In this document: positions 1 through 6,385 of the stretch, piece by piece
How positions within the stretch are numbered: position 1 is the first letter of the stretch
Layout of the letters: each line of letters opens with the position of its first letter
From: an uncultured Saprospiraceae bacterium
GTDB taxonomy: Bacteria; Bacteroidota; Bacteroidia; Chitinophagales; Saprospiraceae
DNA length: 11,449 bases
Direction: 5' to 3'
Assembly: GCA_937973565.1 (NCBI GenBank)
Contig: CALJKQ010000174.1
Location: 1 to 11,449 of the forward strand
Position numbers and translations under genes: made by a program
The notes under the pieces: generated by a model
Database searches by the model: none
The model's input: only the letters and a program-made list of their open reading frames with translations
What the model was told of the DNA's origin: nothing

Positions 1-2
1 GC

Positions 3-254
3 GAATTAGTCCTAAACGACAGGTTTCAGTTGAAAAAGGAAGAAATCATTGAAATTCCATTTGAAATGCCGTTTACCAACTATCAATCGGATATGGACCG
101 AATGCAAAAATCCAACTTTTTTGCTTCCGGTCTGGTGAAGATGGCTAAATTGCTGAAAGGAGTAAAATCAGAGTATCGCATCGAAGCCGAAGCAACTGTT
201 TCCGGTACAAAACTTTCACCAATATCAAAAAAGGAAATTTTGATCCAATCTTAG
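3..254 (+). CDS. 3' end of an unidentified, possibly Spo0M/arrestin-like protein (partial)
   Basis: The frame is open from the first bases of the window to a TAG stop at 252-254, so the true start lies upstream. The TTG at 30 is only an in-frame leucine codon and not a convincing start. About 83 residues are visible. They contain a beta-rich stretch (QLKKEEIIEIPFEMPFT) followed by a helical, lysine-rich segment and a final strand-like stretch (YRIEAEATVSGTKLSP). The pattern of a basal/acidic stretch followed by IPFEMPFT recalls the 'PGE..ELPFEFSLP..TP' region of the arrestin-fold sporulation-control protein Spo0M. A C-terminal strand ending in a ligand or 'sugar-like' sandwich would fit. That family call is inference from a short fragment; a different beta-sandwich protein is equally possible. 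No function is assigned. Confidence 0.6.
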   Translation, partial: ELVLNDRFQLKKEEIIEIPFEMPFTNYQSDMDRMQKSNFFASGLVKMAKLLKGVKSEYRIEAEATVSGTKLSPISKKEILIQS

Positions 255-262
255 TACTTTTG
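255..262 (+). promoter_or_regulatory. Bacteroidota-type -7 promoter element (TACTTTTG) before the PD40 lipoprotein gene
   Basis: TACTTTTG matches the Bacteroidota primary sigma -7 consensus TAnnTTTG exactly. It begins immediately after the stop codon of the upstream gene and 30 bases before the ATG at 285. I see no TTTG at the usual 17-19 bp spacing upstream; the nearest one, at 239-242, is too close. The call therefore rests on the -7 element and its position alone. Confidence 0.5.
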
Positions 263-284
263 CGGCCTTTATAAAGCATTACTT

Positions 285-1367
285 ATGTACAAATCAATAT
301 TGTTCTGGGGAATTTTCGCCCTGCTCGTTTCGTGTAAAACAGTTAAGCTGCCGGAGGGCTCCAACGAACCTCCTGTAAGATATGCAGAAGAAAAACACCT
401 TAAAAATATCAGGCAAATAACATTCGGTGGAGACAATGCTGAAGCCTATTGGAGTTTTGACGACCGCAAATTGATTTTTCAGGCAACCAATAAAATCTGG
501 GGAGCTGAATGCGATCAAATCTATTACTTTGACCTCAACAAGTGGGAGAAAGGTAAAACACCTCCCTTGATTTCAACAGGAAAAGGACGAACAACTTGTT
601 CTTATTTTATGCCGGATGGAAAATCAGTTGTATATGCGTCCACCCATGAAGGAGGAGCTGCTTGTCCGCACACTCCGGAGAGAAGGGCTGACGGCAAATA
701 CGTTTGGCCCATTTTTAAGGATTTTGATATATACCTCGGCGATCTGAAAGGCAATATTATTAAAAAACTGACCAGTGAGCCGGGCTATGATGCAGAAGCC
801 ACCGTGTCACCCAAGGGGGATAAGATCGTTTTTACTTCCATGAGAAGTGGCGACCTTGAATTGTATACCATGAATCTGGATGGATCCAATGTCAAACAGA
901 TCACTTCAGGTCTGGGCTATGATGGAGGAGCCTTCTTCTCGCCGGATGGCACTCAGATTATCTTTAGAGCGTCCAGACCCAAAACGGATGCTGAAATCAA
1001 AGAATACAAAGACCTGCTGGCAGAAGGACTTGTGCAGCCTACTCAAATGGAACTTCACATTTGCAATGCCGATGGCAGCAATTTGAGAAAGCTCACCAAT
1101 TTGGGTAATGCCAACTGGGCACCATTTTTTCATCCTTCGGGTAAAAAGGTCATTTTTTCATCCAACCACAAATCGAAAAGAGGCTTCCCTTTTAATCTGT
1201 TTATGATTAACCTGGATGGCACAGGTCTGGAACAAATCACATTTGATACGGCCTTTGATTCCTTTCCAATGTTTTCCTATGATGGTAAGAAACTGGTTTT
1301 TGCCAGCAACCGCAACAACAATGGGACCAGAGACACCAATCTATTTATTGCTGATTGGGTTGAGTAG
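285..1367 (+). CDS. PD40/TolB-like beta-propeller lipoprotein
   Basis: This is a predicted lipoprotein with a TolB-type (PD40/WD40-like) beta-propeller. The N-terminus has a short hydrophobic signal and a lipobox LVSC with the lipidated Cys at residue 17. Residues 18-21 are not acidic-rich, so I see no obvious surface-export signal. From about residue 40 to the end, PD40 repeats recur with the typical SPDG..I.F.S pattern: SPKGDKIVFTS, SPDGTQIIFRAS, HPSGKKVIFSS and SYDGKKLVFASNR, alternating with LDGSN..QIT or LDGTG..QIT strands. A loop around residues 121-150 (HEGGAACPH... YVWP) matches what I remember of this TolB-like family in Bacteroidota. The 360-residue length is normal and the gene looks intact. 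Such propellers usually bind proteins or ligands at the outer membrane; the partner is unknown. The ATG at 285 is the only start that keeps the signal peptide complete. A promoter element lies at 255-262. Confidence 0.88.
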   Translation: MYKSILFWGIFALLVSCKTVKLPEGSNEPPVRYAEEKHLKNIRQITFGGDNAEAYWSFDDRKLIFQATNKIWGAECDQIYYFDLNKWEKGKTPPLISTGKGRTTCSYFMPDGKSVVYASTHEGGAACPHTPERRADGKYVWPIFKDFDIYLGDLKGNIIKKLTSEPGYDAEATVSPKGDKIVFTSMRSGDLELYTMNLDGSNVKQITSGLGYDGGAFFSPDGTQIIFRASRPKTDAEIKEYKDLLAEGLVQPTQMELHICNADGSNLRKLTNLGNANWAPFFHPSGKKVIFSSNHKSKRGFPFNLFMINLDGTGLEQITFDTAFDSFPMFSYDGKKLVFASNRNNNGTRDTNLFIADWVE

Positions 1368-1461
1368 TCATTAATTTGTCTAATTCTGGCACCATTTTGG
1401 CAGTATTGGTGGTAGAAAATCATTTGTGGGCCGTAAAATAAAACAACAAAGCGATCAATTG

Positions 1462-2241
1462 ATGTGTGACCTTTCATTGGTGGGCTTACACGCCAAACCC
1501 CTGGAAGGTTCGCCTCTTGTTTCTCAATTGTTATTTGGAGAAACGGCCACTGTTTTGCAAAGAAAGAACAAAGTCTGGGCGCGTGTCATTACCAGCTTTG
1601 ATGGGGTTGAAGCCTGGGTTGACCTGCGACAAATGAGCCCCTTGAGTGAAGATCAGTACAAAAAATATTCATCCAGATTTGCTGTAGCTTTGGAAGTTTG
1701 CCAGGTCCTGATGAACAATGATGTAAGCTTCCCTGTTCTCATCGCCTCATCGCTTCCGGAATATGATGGCATGGTATTTAAATCAGCTTCCGGAAAATAC
1801 GTGTACAACGGCCAGGCAGCAGATTTCAGCGATGTTCATTTTAATGCGGAAAGGATGGAAAAGTTGGCGCGCAGATTCATCAATGCACCCCATGTTGCCG
1901 GCGGCAGATCTGTTTTCGGATTGGATAAAGTAGCCCTCATTCAATTGATTTATAAGTGTGCCGGTTATAAGCTTCCCCGCTTTTTACATGAAATAATTCA
2001 GTACCCACTCGAAATCATTCATTTTGTGGAGACCTCCCAGGCAGGAGATATTGCCTTTTTTGTCAATAAAAATGATGAAATCGATCATTTGGGCATCGTA
2101 TTGTCTGACAACCAGGTCTTACACGTAGAAGAAAAAGCCCGGATAGACAAGTTGGATCACGAGGGTATTTACCACAAAGAAGCCAAAAAATACAGCCATA
2201 AATTAAGGTACATAGGCAGAATATCAGACCGGGAATCTTAA
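1462..2241 (+). CDS. SH3-domain + NlpC/P60 (C40) family protein, catalytic Cys missing (probable pseudoenzyme)
   Basis: This is a 259-aa protein with the YgiM/SH3b plus NlpC/P60 architecture common in Bacteroidota, whose active members cut peptidoglycan stem peptides. The start was set at ATG 1462, because MCDLSLVGLHAKP matches the conserved family N-terminus (CxLSxxPxRxEP). The upstream in-frame GTG at 1426 would add 12 uncharacteristic residues. Residues 1-60 hold the bacterial SH3 domain (LLFGE...WARV...EAWVD). The C40 domain spans about 125-255. Its AGGRSVFGLD block and YKLPR block are conserved, but the nucleophile motif DCSGF reads DKVAL, so Lys156 sits where Cys should be. The two histidines are kept: His209 in DHLGI and His221 in LHVEE, 12 residues apart as in the active Anabaena enzyme. 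No signal peptide is evident. The gene heads a tight cluster with 2251 and truC. It is likely a binding or regulatory protein and not a hydrolase. Confidence 0.85.
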   Translation: MCDLSLVGLHAKPLEGSPLVSQLLFGETATVLQRKNKVWARVITSFDGVEAWVDLRQMSPLSEDQYKKYSSRFAVALEVCQVLMNNDVSFPVLIASSLPEYDGMVFKSASGKYVYNGQAADFSDVHFNAERMEKLARRFINAPHVAGGRSVFGLDKVALIQLIYKCAGYKLPRFLHEIIQYPLEIIHFVETSQAGDIAFFVNKNDEIDHLGIVLSDNQVLHVEEKARIDKLDHEGIYHKEAKKYSHKLRYIGRISDRES

Positions 2242-2246
2242 CTTTG
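2239..2246 (+). promoter_or_regulatory. -7 promoter-like element TAACTTTG just before the ATG at 2251
   Basis: TAACTTTG fits TAnnTTTG exactly. It overlaps the TAA stop of the NlpC/P60-like gene and ends only 4 bases before the next ATG. If it is active, transcription would start at or within a few bases of the ATG and give a leaderless message for the small membrane protein and truC. There is no clear -33 TTTG, so this could be chance. Confidence 0.35.
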
Positions 2247-2250
2247 CAAG

Positions 2251-2544
2251 ATGAGTTCCATCTTAATTGCCCTTGTCATTGGCCTATTTGTCAGCCTGTT
2301 GTTTCTTAATATTTATTTTAGGGTCAAAGTATTTAAACATTACAAGTACCTGGTACAAAACCGGGTTGAATTCTCATTGACGCATGTGCTGGATAATAAG
2401 AAAATGAAGGATGAGATATTTTCCAAATATCCGCAACACAAGGAGCATATTGATGCTTTCGCCAGAAACATTCGCAACAGTGTGTTGATGGCAGGTGGCA
2501 TTCTCATTTTGATTTCCGCATTGTATTTGATTGTCAGACAATGA
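2251..2544 (+). CDS. Small membrane protein with two transmembrane helices
   Basis: I do not recognise a named family. The 97-aa protein has a strongly hydrophobic N-terminal helix (about residues 4-24, IALVIGLFVSLLFLNIYF) and a second one at the C-terminus (about 76-95, LMAGGILILISALYLIV). They are separated by some 50 polar, charged, helix-prone residues (HKEHIDAFARNIRNS among them). This hairpin shape, with both ends on the same side, suggests an inner-membrane protein, possibly an accessory or scaffold. It starts 9 bases after the NlpC/P60-like stop and overlaps the truC ATG by 4 bases (ATGA), so it is very probably translated in coupling with truC. It is probably real because its length, composition and operon packing all fit, but function is unknown. 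Confidence 0.78.
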   Translation: MSSILIALVIGLFVSLLFLNIYFRVKVFKHYKYLVQNRVEFSLTHVLDNKKMKDEIFSKYPQHKEHIDAFARNIRNSVLMAGGILILISALYLIVRQ

Positions 2545-3332
2545 ATGCAGAAGACATTAGTCGCATTCTCTTGTTTGAGGATGACGATTTAGTCGTTGTC
2601 AATAAACCCTATGGATACTTCGTGCACAAAAGCAGTCTGGATGCCACATCAGACCAAATATTGATGTATCCTGTACGCGATTATACAGGTTGTCATGTAT
2701 ATCCAATCCACCGATTGGACCGCAAGACCACCGGAATTCTCCTGTTTGCTAAAAATAAATCAGCCCTCGCTCATTACAATAAATTGTTTGAAGACAGGAA
2801 GGTGGACAAAACCTATCTAACCATTTGCAGGGGTTATCTTCCTGATTCGGGCACCATCGATTATGCTTTGAAACTGGAATCCGGTAAGGTACAGGATGCC
2901 ATCACGTCGTTTAAGCTGATTGAGAAATCAGAAATTCCGGTGGAAGGTCAGAAATTCCCTACGTCCCGGTTTTCATTGGCAGAATTCTATCCTGAAACCG
3001 GAAGAATGCATCAAATCCGAAAACATGCTGCACATATATTTCATCCCATCGTTGCCGACCGTCCACATGGATGCAACAAGCTGAATAAAGTATTAATTGA
3101 GCAAATGGATATCCATCGAATGGTTCTTCATGCACTTTCCCTCGAAATTCACCAGTCGAATGGGGCAGGGAGCCAATATTTTTTTGCTCCCTTACCCATA
3201 GAATTTATCTTGACCGCCCAAAAATTGGGCTTTAACGATCTGAATAATAAATATTCAGCTTCCCTATTTTCTGGTCAGCCAAAATCCAAGCCAGCTGCCG
3301 ACCAAAGTCCAGGAAATGACAGTATCCAGTAA
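2541..3332 (+). CDS. truC: tRNA pseudouridine synthase TruC (RluA family)
   Basis: TruC turns uridine 65 of certain tRNAs (Ile and Asp in E. coli) into pseudouridine. The 263-aa sequence lines up along most of its length with E. coli TruC: VVNKPYGYFVHKS (residues 19-31), RD..G.HVYPIHRLDRKTTGILL (46-68) with catalytic Asp60 in the HRLDR motif, then KVDKTYLTICRGY, and a long C-terminal block FPTSRFSLAEFYPETGR..HQIRKH..H..HPIVAD..HG. The order-specific PTSR block and the absence of an N-terminal S4 domain separate it from RluA/RluD types. The start ATG overlaps the previous stop by 4 bases (ATGA), which indicates translational coupling. The last 25 or so residues (KYSASLFSGQPKSKPAADQS...) are low-complexity and lie over the convergent gene, so they may be non-conserved read-on. 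I am confident of the RluA-family assignment and fairly confident of TruC. Confidence 0.88.
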   Translation: MNAEDISRILLFEDDDLVVVNKPYGYFVHKSSLDATSDQILMYPVRDYTGCHVYPIHRLDRKTTGILLFAKNKSALAHYNKLFEDRKVDKTYLTICRGYLPDSGTIDYALKLESGKVQDAITSFKLIEKSEIPVEGQKFPTSRFSLAEFYPETGRMHQIRKHAAHIFHPIVADRPHGCNKLNKVLIEQMDIHRMVLHALSLEIHQSNGAGSQYFFAPLPIEFILTAQKLGFNDLNNKYSASLFSGQPKSKPAADQSPGNDSIQ

Positions 3333-3809
3333 GTCTGGCAAGGTGTTGGTTTCAAACCAAATGCTGTTGGTATACACACCTGTGAAATAAGAAATAAATC
3401 CTACGCAAAGGCTGGCCACAATGGAGTCCTTTATGCTCAGGTTGGCAAATCGCATCATTAACCAAATGAGAAACGCTATTGCAACGATATCAACGACCAA
3501 GCCCCTAAACATATTTAAACCCATACTTGTGTTCATGGCTGAATGATAAGAAATGGTCGCCCATGGTTTTCCACCGGATTCTTCCATCAGTTTTTGCATT
3601 TCTTCCTGTGAAGCCCCCGGTGCGTAAGTAGGGAGAAAGTAACTGCCATCTCCTTCGAGATTTTCTCCTAAATACTGCAAAATTTCGTTCTGTTTGGCGG
3701 TATATTTTTGACTTTCCCCGTGTAAATTCAACATGGTCCATGACAAAAACTGCCAAATGAAAAGAATTACCCCACCAACGAGTGCTCCAATAATAGTTTT
3801 TTGATTCAT
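3264..3809 (-). CDS. Conserved Bacteroidota membrane protein of unknown function (four transmembrane helices)
   Basis: No named domain is recognised. Starting at ATG 3809, it is 181 aa with four hydrophobic segments: about 6-24 (IIGALVGGVILFIWQFLSW), 102-119, 130-147 and 160-178. A ~75-residue soluble loop (30-100), with the polar run KYTAKQNEILQYLGEN and a proline/glycine-rich patch, lies between the first and second helices. The opening GALVGG..LF.WQFLSW and the loop SYFLPTYAPG match my memory of a conserved but unnamed Bacteroidota protein. An upstream in-frame GTG at 3851 would add 14 residues. The -7 element at 3859-3866 would place the transcription start close to that codon, so 3809 is the better start. 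Its 3' end overlaps truC on the opposite strand by 69 bp and no separate terminator is visible there. Confidence 0.75.
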   Translation of the reverse strand: MNQKTIIGALVGGVILFIWQFLSWTMLNLHGESQKYTAKQNEILQYLGENLEGDGSYFLPTYAPGASQEEMQKLMEESGGKPWATISYHSAMNTSMGLNMFRGLVVDIVAIAFLIWLMMRFANLSIKDSIVASLCVGFISYFTGVYTNSIWFETNTLPDLLDTVISWTLVGSWLGFWLTRK

Positions 3810-3858
3810 TTCTAGTTGTTTTAATTGTAAAATATAATCTTTTAACACCACAATACTA

Positions 3859-3866
3859 CAAAACTA
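3859..3866 (-). promoter_or_regulatory. -7 promoter element TAGTTTTG for the membrane protein gene at 3809
   Basis: On the minus strand the sequence reads TAGTTTTG, a full match to TAnnTTTG. It ends 49 bases before the ATG at 3809, giving a leader of about 40 bases. It supports that ATG over the upstream GTG. No convincing -33 TTTG is seen. Confidence 0.45.
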
Positions 3867-3892
3867 TCTTTGAAACAACTCAATTAAAGCCA

Positions 3893-3918
3893 TAAAAAAA
3901 GGGGCTATTGCCCCTTTT
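3893..3918 (-). terminator. Rho-independent terminator of the Bax-inhibitor-1 gene
   Basis: AAAAGGGGC and GCCCCTTTT form a perfect 9-bp stem around a 4-base loop. On the minus strand the stem is followed by a T-rich run (seven T's counting the stem tail), as expected for an intrinsic terminator 20 bases after the stop at 3939. It also insulates the next minus-strand promoter at 3866. Confidence 0.85.
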
Positions 3919-3938
3919 CATAATTTTATATTTCAATT

Positions 3939-4682
3939 TTAATCTCTGTTCAATTTGGATAAAAGTCTTAAAAACTCAATGTAAAGCCAAATCAAGGTCA
4001 CCATGAGCCCCATGGCGCAAAACCATTCCATGTATTTGGGGGACCCATATCTTTCTGCTTTTTCAAAATTATCAAAGTCAAGCAAAAGATTGAGGGAAGC
4101 TATGGCAATCACCAAAAGTGAAAAGCCAATACCCATCCATCCTCCCTGGTGGATGTAAGGGATGTTAAAGCCAAAAAGCTGGAAAACAAAGGCAATCAGG
4201 TAAACCAAGGCAATAGCACCGGTGGCAATCACAATACCGGATCGCAACTTGTCAGTAACGGTAATGATTCTGTATTTGTAGAGTACAACCATCAACAATA
4301 AAGTGCCAAAAGTGAGGGCTATGGCATTAAATACAATGCCCTGTGTCTGGGCAGCGTAAATGGCCGAAACGGAACCTACGAACAAACCTTCCAGAGCCGT
4401 ATAAACAGGTGCAGCGATGGGCGAAGTGTGTGGTTTGAAGCTAGCCACCAATACAGCGATCAAACCTCCTATGGCCCCAACAATCATTAAAAATGATGAA
4501 GGCATCATATAACTGATCGATGATGTCAGAACAAGAATAGAAAACAAAATCAACGTTTTGTTGATCGCTCCATCAATGCTCATGGTCTCACCACTCAAAT
4601 AGCCATCCTGCGCTGAAATCTTAGAGATAGATTCTTCATTGATCATAGGGTTTCGGGATTCGAAAAATGACTTTCCTGCCAT
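3939..4682 (-). CDS. Bax inhibitor-1/YccA family membrane protein
   Basis: This is a seven-helix inner-membrane protein of the BI-1/YccA (TMBIM) family, whose bacterial members include a pH-sensitive calcium leak channel (BsYetJ) and an FtsH modulator (YccA). Starting at ATG 4682 it has 247 aa. Helices lie near residues 41-60, 65-82, 92-112, 115-135, 148-170, 181-203 and 217-240. Family blocks are clear: SPIAAPVYTALEGLFVGS (87-104), LNLLLDFDNFEKAERYGSPK (198-217) and GLMVTLIWLYIEFLRLLSKL (225-244). Asp202 probably corresponds to one aspartate of the YetJ di-aspartyl sensor. The second position appears to be Glu236, which I believe is common in this subgroup. An in-frame ATG at 4730 would add 16 atypical residues and lies upstream of a promoter-like TATCTTGC, so 4682 is preferred. 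The role in this organism is inferred only from the family. Confidence 0.9.
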   Translation of the reverse strand: MAGKSFFESRNPMINEESISKISAQDGYLSGETMSIDGAINKTLILFSILVLTSSISYMMPSSFLMIVGAIGGLIAVLVASFKPHTSPIAAPVYTALEGLFVGSVSAIYAAQTQGIVFNAIALTFGTLLLMVVLYKYRIITVTDKLRSGIVIATGAIALVYLIAFVFQLFGFNIPYIHQGGWMGIGFSLLVIAIASLNLLLDFDNFEKAERYGSPKYMEWFCAMGLMVTLIWLYIEFLRLLSKLNRD

Positions 4683-4705
4683 AGTTTGCGTTTTTAAGTT
4701 ACAAT

Positions 4706-4713
4706 GCAAGATA
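4706..4713 (-). promoter_or_regulatory. Weak -7-like element (TATCTTGC) upstream of the Bax-inhibitor-1 gene
   Basis: On the minus strand TATCTTGC resembles TAnnTTTG with one T missing. It sits 23 bases before the ATG at 4682. It is inside what would be coding sequence if the upstream ATG at 4730 were used, which is one reason to prefer 4682. The match is imperfect. Confidence 0.3.
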
Positions 4714-4858
4714 GTTGAAAATGGTTCCATTTAAAAACTTTTCACGACCAATTTTGTAACTTGTTAATAATCAGTACATAAGTAATTAATATTCAAACAA
4801 ATCCTAATATATTCCAAATTATTTTGTTCTTTTCTTTTTATAATATTCGAAAAACCTT

Positions 4859-4866
4859 TACTTTTG
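4859..4866 (+). promoter_or_regulatory. -7 promoter element TACTTTTG for rplS
   Basis: TACTTTTG is an exact match to TAnnTTTG and is followed by GC, a common extension. It ends 25 bases before the rplS ATG. The region upstream (4800-4858) is very AT-rich, with T-tracts near the -33 position but no exact TTTG at 17-19 bp. The 161-bp gap from 4731 to 4891 holds nothing else I can identify. Confidence 0.6.
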
Positions 4867-4891
4867 CAGTCCAATTACAAAATGTAGAGTC

Positions 4892-5239
4892 ATGGAATTG
4901 ATTAAATACGTACAAGAGACTTTATTACCCACAAAATCTCATCCGGCTTTCAGAGCGGGAGATTCAATTGCGGTTAGTTATAAAATCATCGAAGGAAACA
5001 AGGAGAGGATCCAGATTTTCAAAGGTGATGTTATTGGTATTTCAGGACAATTGGCTACCAAAACCTTTATTGTTAGAAAAATGTCTAACGGAGTAGGTGT
5101 TGAGCGTATTTTCCCTTTCAACTCACCAGCCATTGTAGAAATTGAAGTACTCAAAAGAGGAAAAGTAAGAAGAGCTAAATTGTTTTACCTCAGAGCTTTG
5201 GTGGGCAAGAAGTCAAAAATCAAGGAAAGAAGAAGATAA
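4892..5239 (+). CDS. rplS: 50S ribosomal protein L19
   Basis: L19 sits at the 30S-50S interface of the ribosome, near bridge contacts with 16S rRNA. The 115-aa product has the full set of family hallmarks: HPAFRAGDSIAVSYKI.EGNKERIQ.FKGDVI near the start, TFIVRKMSNGVGVERIFPFNSP (about residues 58-79) and the basic C-terminal end KRGKVRRAKLFYLRALVGKKSKIKERRR-like tail. The length is normal. It stands alone between divergent and convergent neighbours, with its own promoter at 4859 and a terminator at 5259-5295. It is not linked to rpsP, rimM or trmD, the arrangement in E. coli. No Shine-Dalgarno is evident, as is usual in the phylum. Confidence 0.98.
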   Translation: MELIKYVQETLLPTKSHPAFRAGDSIAVSYKIIEGNKERIQIFKGDVIGISGQLATKTFIVRKMSNGVGVERIFPFNSPAIVEIEVLKRGKVRRAKLFYLRALVGKKSKIKERRR

Positions 5240-5258
5240 TCTTCTTAATTACAAGCAT

Positions 5259-5295
5259 AAAAAAAACCGCCGGAATCATCCAGCGGTTTTTTTTT
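5259..5295. terminator. Bidirectional intrinsic terminator between rplS and the PspA-like operon
   Basis: An A8 run (5259-5266) and CCGC pair with GCGG and a T9 run (5287-5295). The stem extends inward past one C-A mismatch with GGA and TCC. With T-tracts on both strands it can end rplS reading rightward and the minus-strand operon (stop at 5315) reading leftward. Confidence 0.88.
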
Positions 5296-5314
5296 GCCTT
5301 ATAGTTTAGCTTTT

Positions 5315-6331
5315 TTATTGAAACAAACCTTCATAATCTCCCTTTTCACCTGAGCGCGTCTCCACTTCAGGTAACTTGAGATCCATCAGTTCATTTTCGG
5401 CGTTGTCCTTTGAGTTGCCCATCAGCAATAGAGTTGATTTCTTTTCATATTCTTCGAGCATCTTCAAACCTTGCTCTTCAAAAACACCGTTTTGAAGATC
5501 GATAGAATTCATGAAGTCAGAAGACATTTCCATAAACCTCTCCATTTCACCAACTTTATTGGCTACATCGTCAGCTACATACTCGAGCGCCTGATCAAAC
5601 ATAGCTCTTCTGTCTGCATCACCCTTGATGATGCTCATAGCACCCCGCATAGCGCTGTGGCTAGTTTTTATGGCTTTGTATTCCTGTTCTTTTACCTTGA
5701 CCTGATCACGGGTATCTTCCAGCAATACTTCAGAGTTGGAGTACATCTTGGAAAGCACTTTATATAGAATAGTCATTTTGCTGTGCAGGGCCAAATACTT
5801 CTCGTTGCTTTCGGTCAACCTGGCTGCCTTCCTGCTCGATAAAAGCATGGCCTGCTGATTGCCCTGTTCTTTGGCTTTTTTGGCAATCAACATATTTTGG
5901 TTGATCTCAGCATTGTTTTCCTCTACAATGGTCTTCAACTTTCTCATTTGCCCTTTGAGATTGCCAATCTGGGTCCCCATCTTTTTGAGGTTGTCTTCCA
6001 AATCTTCAATATAGTTCTTGAGGATACCAATTGGATCGATGGTTACAAATATACCGGTAACCCAACGCATGATGGATTTGTAAAGATAGCTCACCAGTGC
6101 CCTCATTTTGGGATCCAGCACCATATAGATGATGGCACCCAATGCCAGTAAAGTGATCACAAGTCCCAGAGTATTGCTGGCAAATGCCAAAATCGCTGCA
6201 CTGTATTTAAAAAGTAAAAAACCAAGACCTCCGAGTACACCCGTAAGAAATAAAGCCCCTGTGACTCCTTCTGGTTTTTGCCAAAATGATTTCGGCTTAA
6301 AAGCATTATCCATGTTTGAAATATCTGCCAT
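5315..6331 (-). CDS. PspA/IM30-like long helical protein with two N-terminal membrane helices
   Basis: This 338-aa protein joins two membrane helices (about residues 23-42 and 47-72) to a long helical region. After the second helix comes an amphipathic stretch (73-97), then DPIGILKNYIEDLEDNL (99-115), which resembles the PspA motif DPEKMIRLMIQEMEDTL. A continuous coiled coil runs to about residue 235 (KKAKEQGNQQAMLLSSRKAARL, and so on), and a second helical block follows (240-297, MFDQALEYVADDVANKVGEME). The tail (298-338) is acidic and probably disordered. This resembles PspA/Vipp1, the ESCRT-III-like membrane-remodelling family, but canonical PspA lacks transmembrane helices. The likeness is by motif and shape, so I call it PspA-like and not PspA. 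ATG 6331 lies 54 bases after the stop of the upstream partner gene, making a two-gene operon ending at the terminator at 5259-5295. A role in membrane stress or shaping is inference. Confidence 0.72.
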   Translation of the reverse strand: MADISNMDNAFKPKSFWQKPEGVTGALFLTGVLGGLGFLLFKYSAAILAFASNTLGLVITLLALGAIIYMVLDPKMRALVSYLYKSIMRWVTGIFVTIDPIGILKNYIEDLEDNLKKMGTQIGNLKGQMRKLKTIVEENNAEINQNMLIAKKAKEQGNQQAMLLSSRKAARLTESNEKYLALHSKMTILYKVLSKMYSNSEVLLEDTRDQVKVKEQEYKAIKTSHSAMRGAMSIIKGDADRRAMFDQALEYVADDVANKVGEMERFMEMSSDFMNSIDLQNGVFEEQGLKMLEEYEKKSTLLLMGNSKDNAENELMDLKLPEVETRSGEKGDYEGLFQ

Positions 6332-6385
6332 GTTGAATAGTTAATTATACAAATTTGATGAAAAAATAATCAAAAAAAGAAAAAG

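Noticed and set aside
1426..1461. Upstream GTG start for the NlpC/P60-like gene
   Set aside because: It adds 12 residues (GRKIKQQSDQLM-like) unlike the family; the ATG at 1462 begins right at the conserved N-terminal block.
1368..1461. Possible terminator or promoter between the PD40 and NlpC/P60-like genes
   Set aside because: Only weak ACCA/TGGT pairing without a T-run and no exact TAnnTTTG; not strong enough to annotate.
3810..3851. Upstream GTG start for the minus-strand membrane protein
   Set aside because: It adds 14 residues ahead of the conserved MNQKTIIGALVGG opening, and the -7 element at 3859-3866 would place the transcript start close to it.
4683..4730. Upstream ATG start for the Bax-inhibitor-1 gene
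   Set aside because: The 16 extra residues do not look like the family's N-terminus and overlie a promoter-like element.
5471..6344. Plus-strand open frames opposite the PspA-like gene
   Set aside because: They are antisense shadows of a coiled-coil gene with strong codon bias; no promoter, homology or independent composition supports them.
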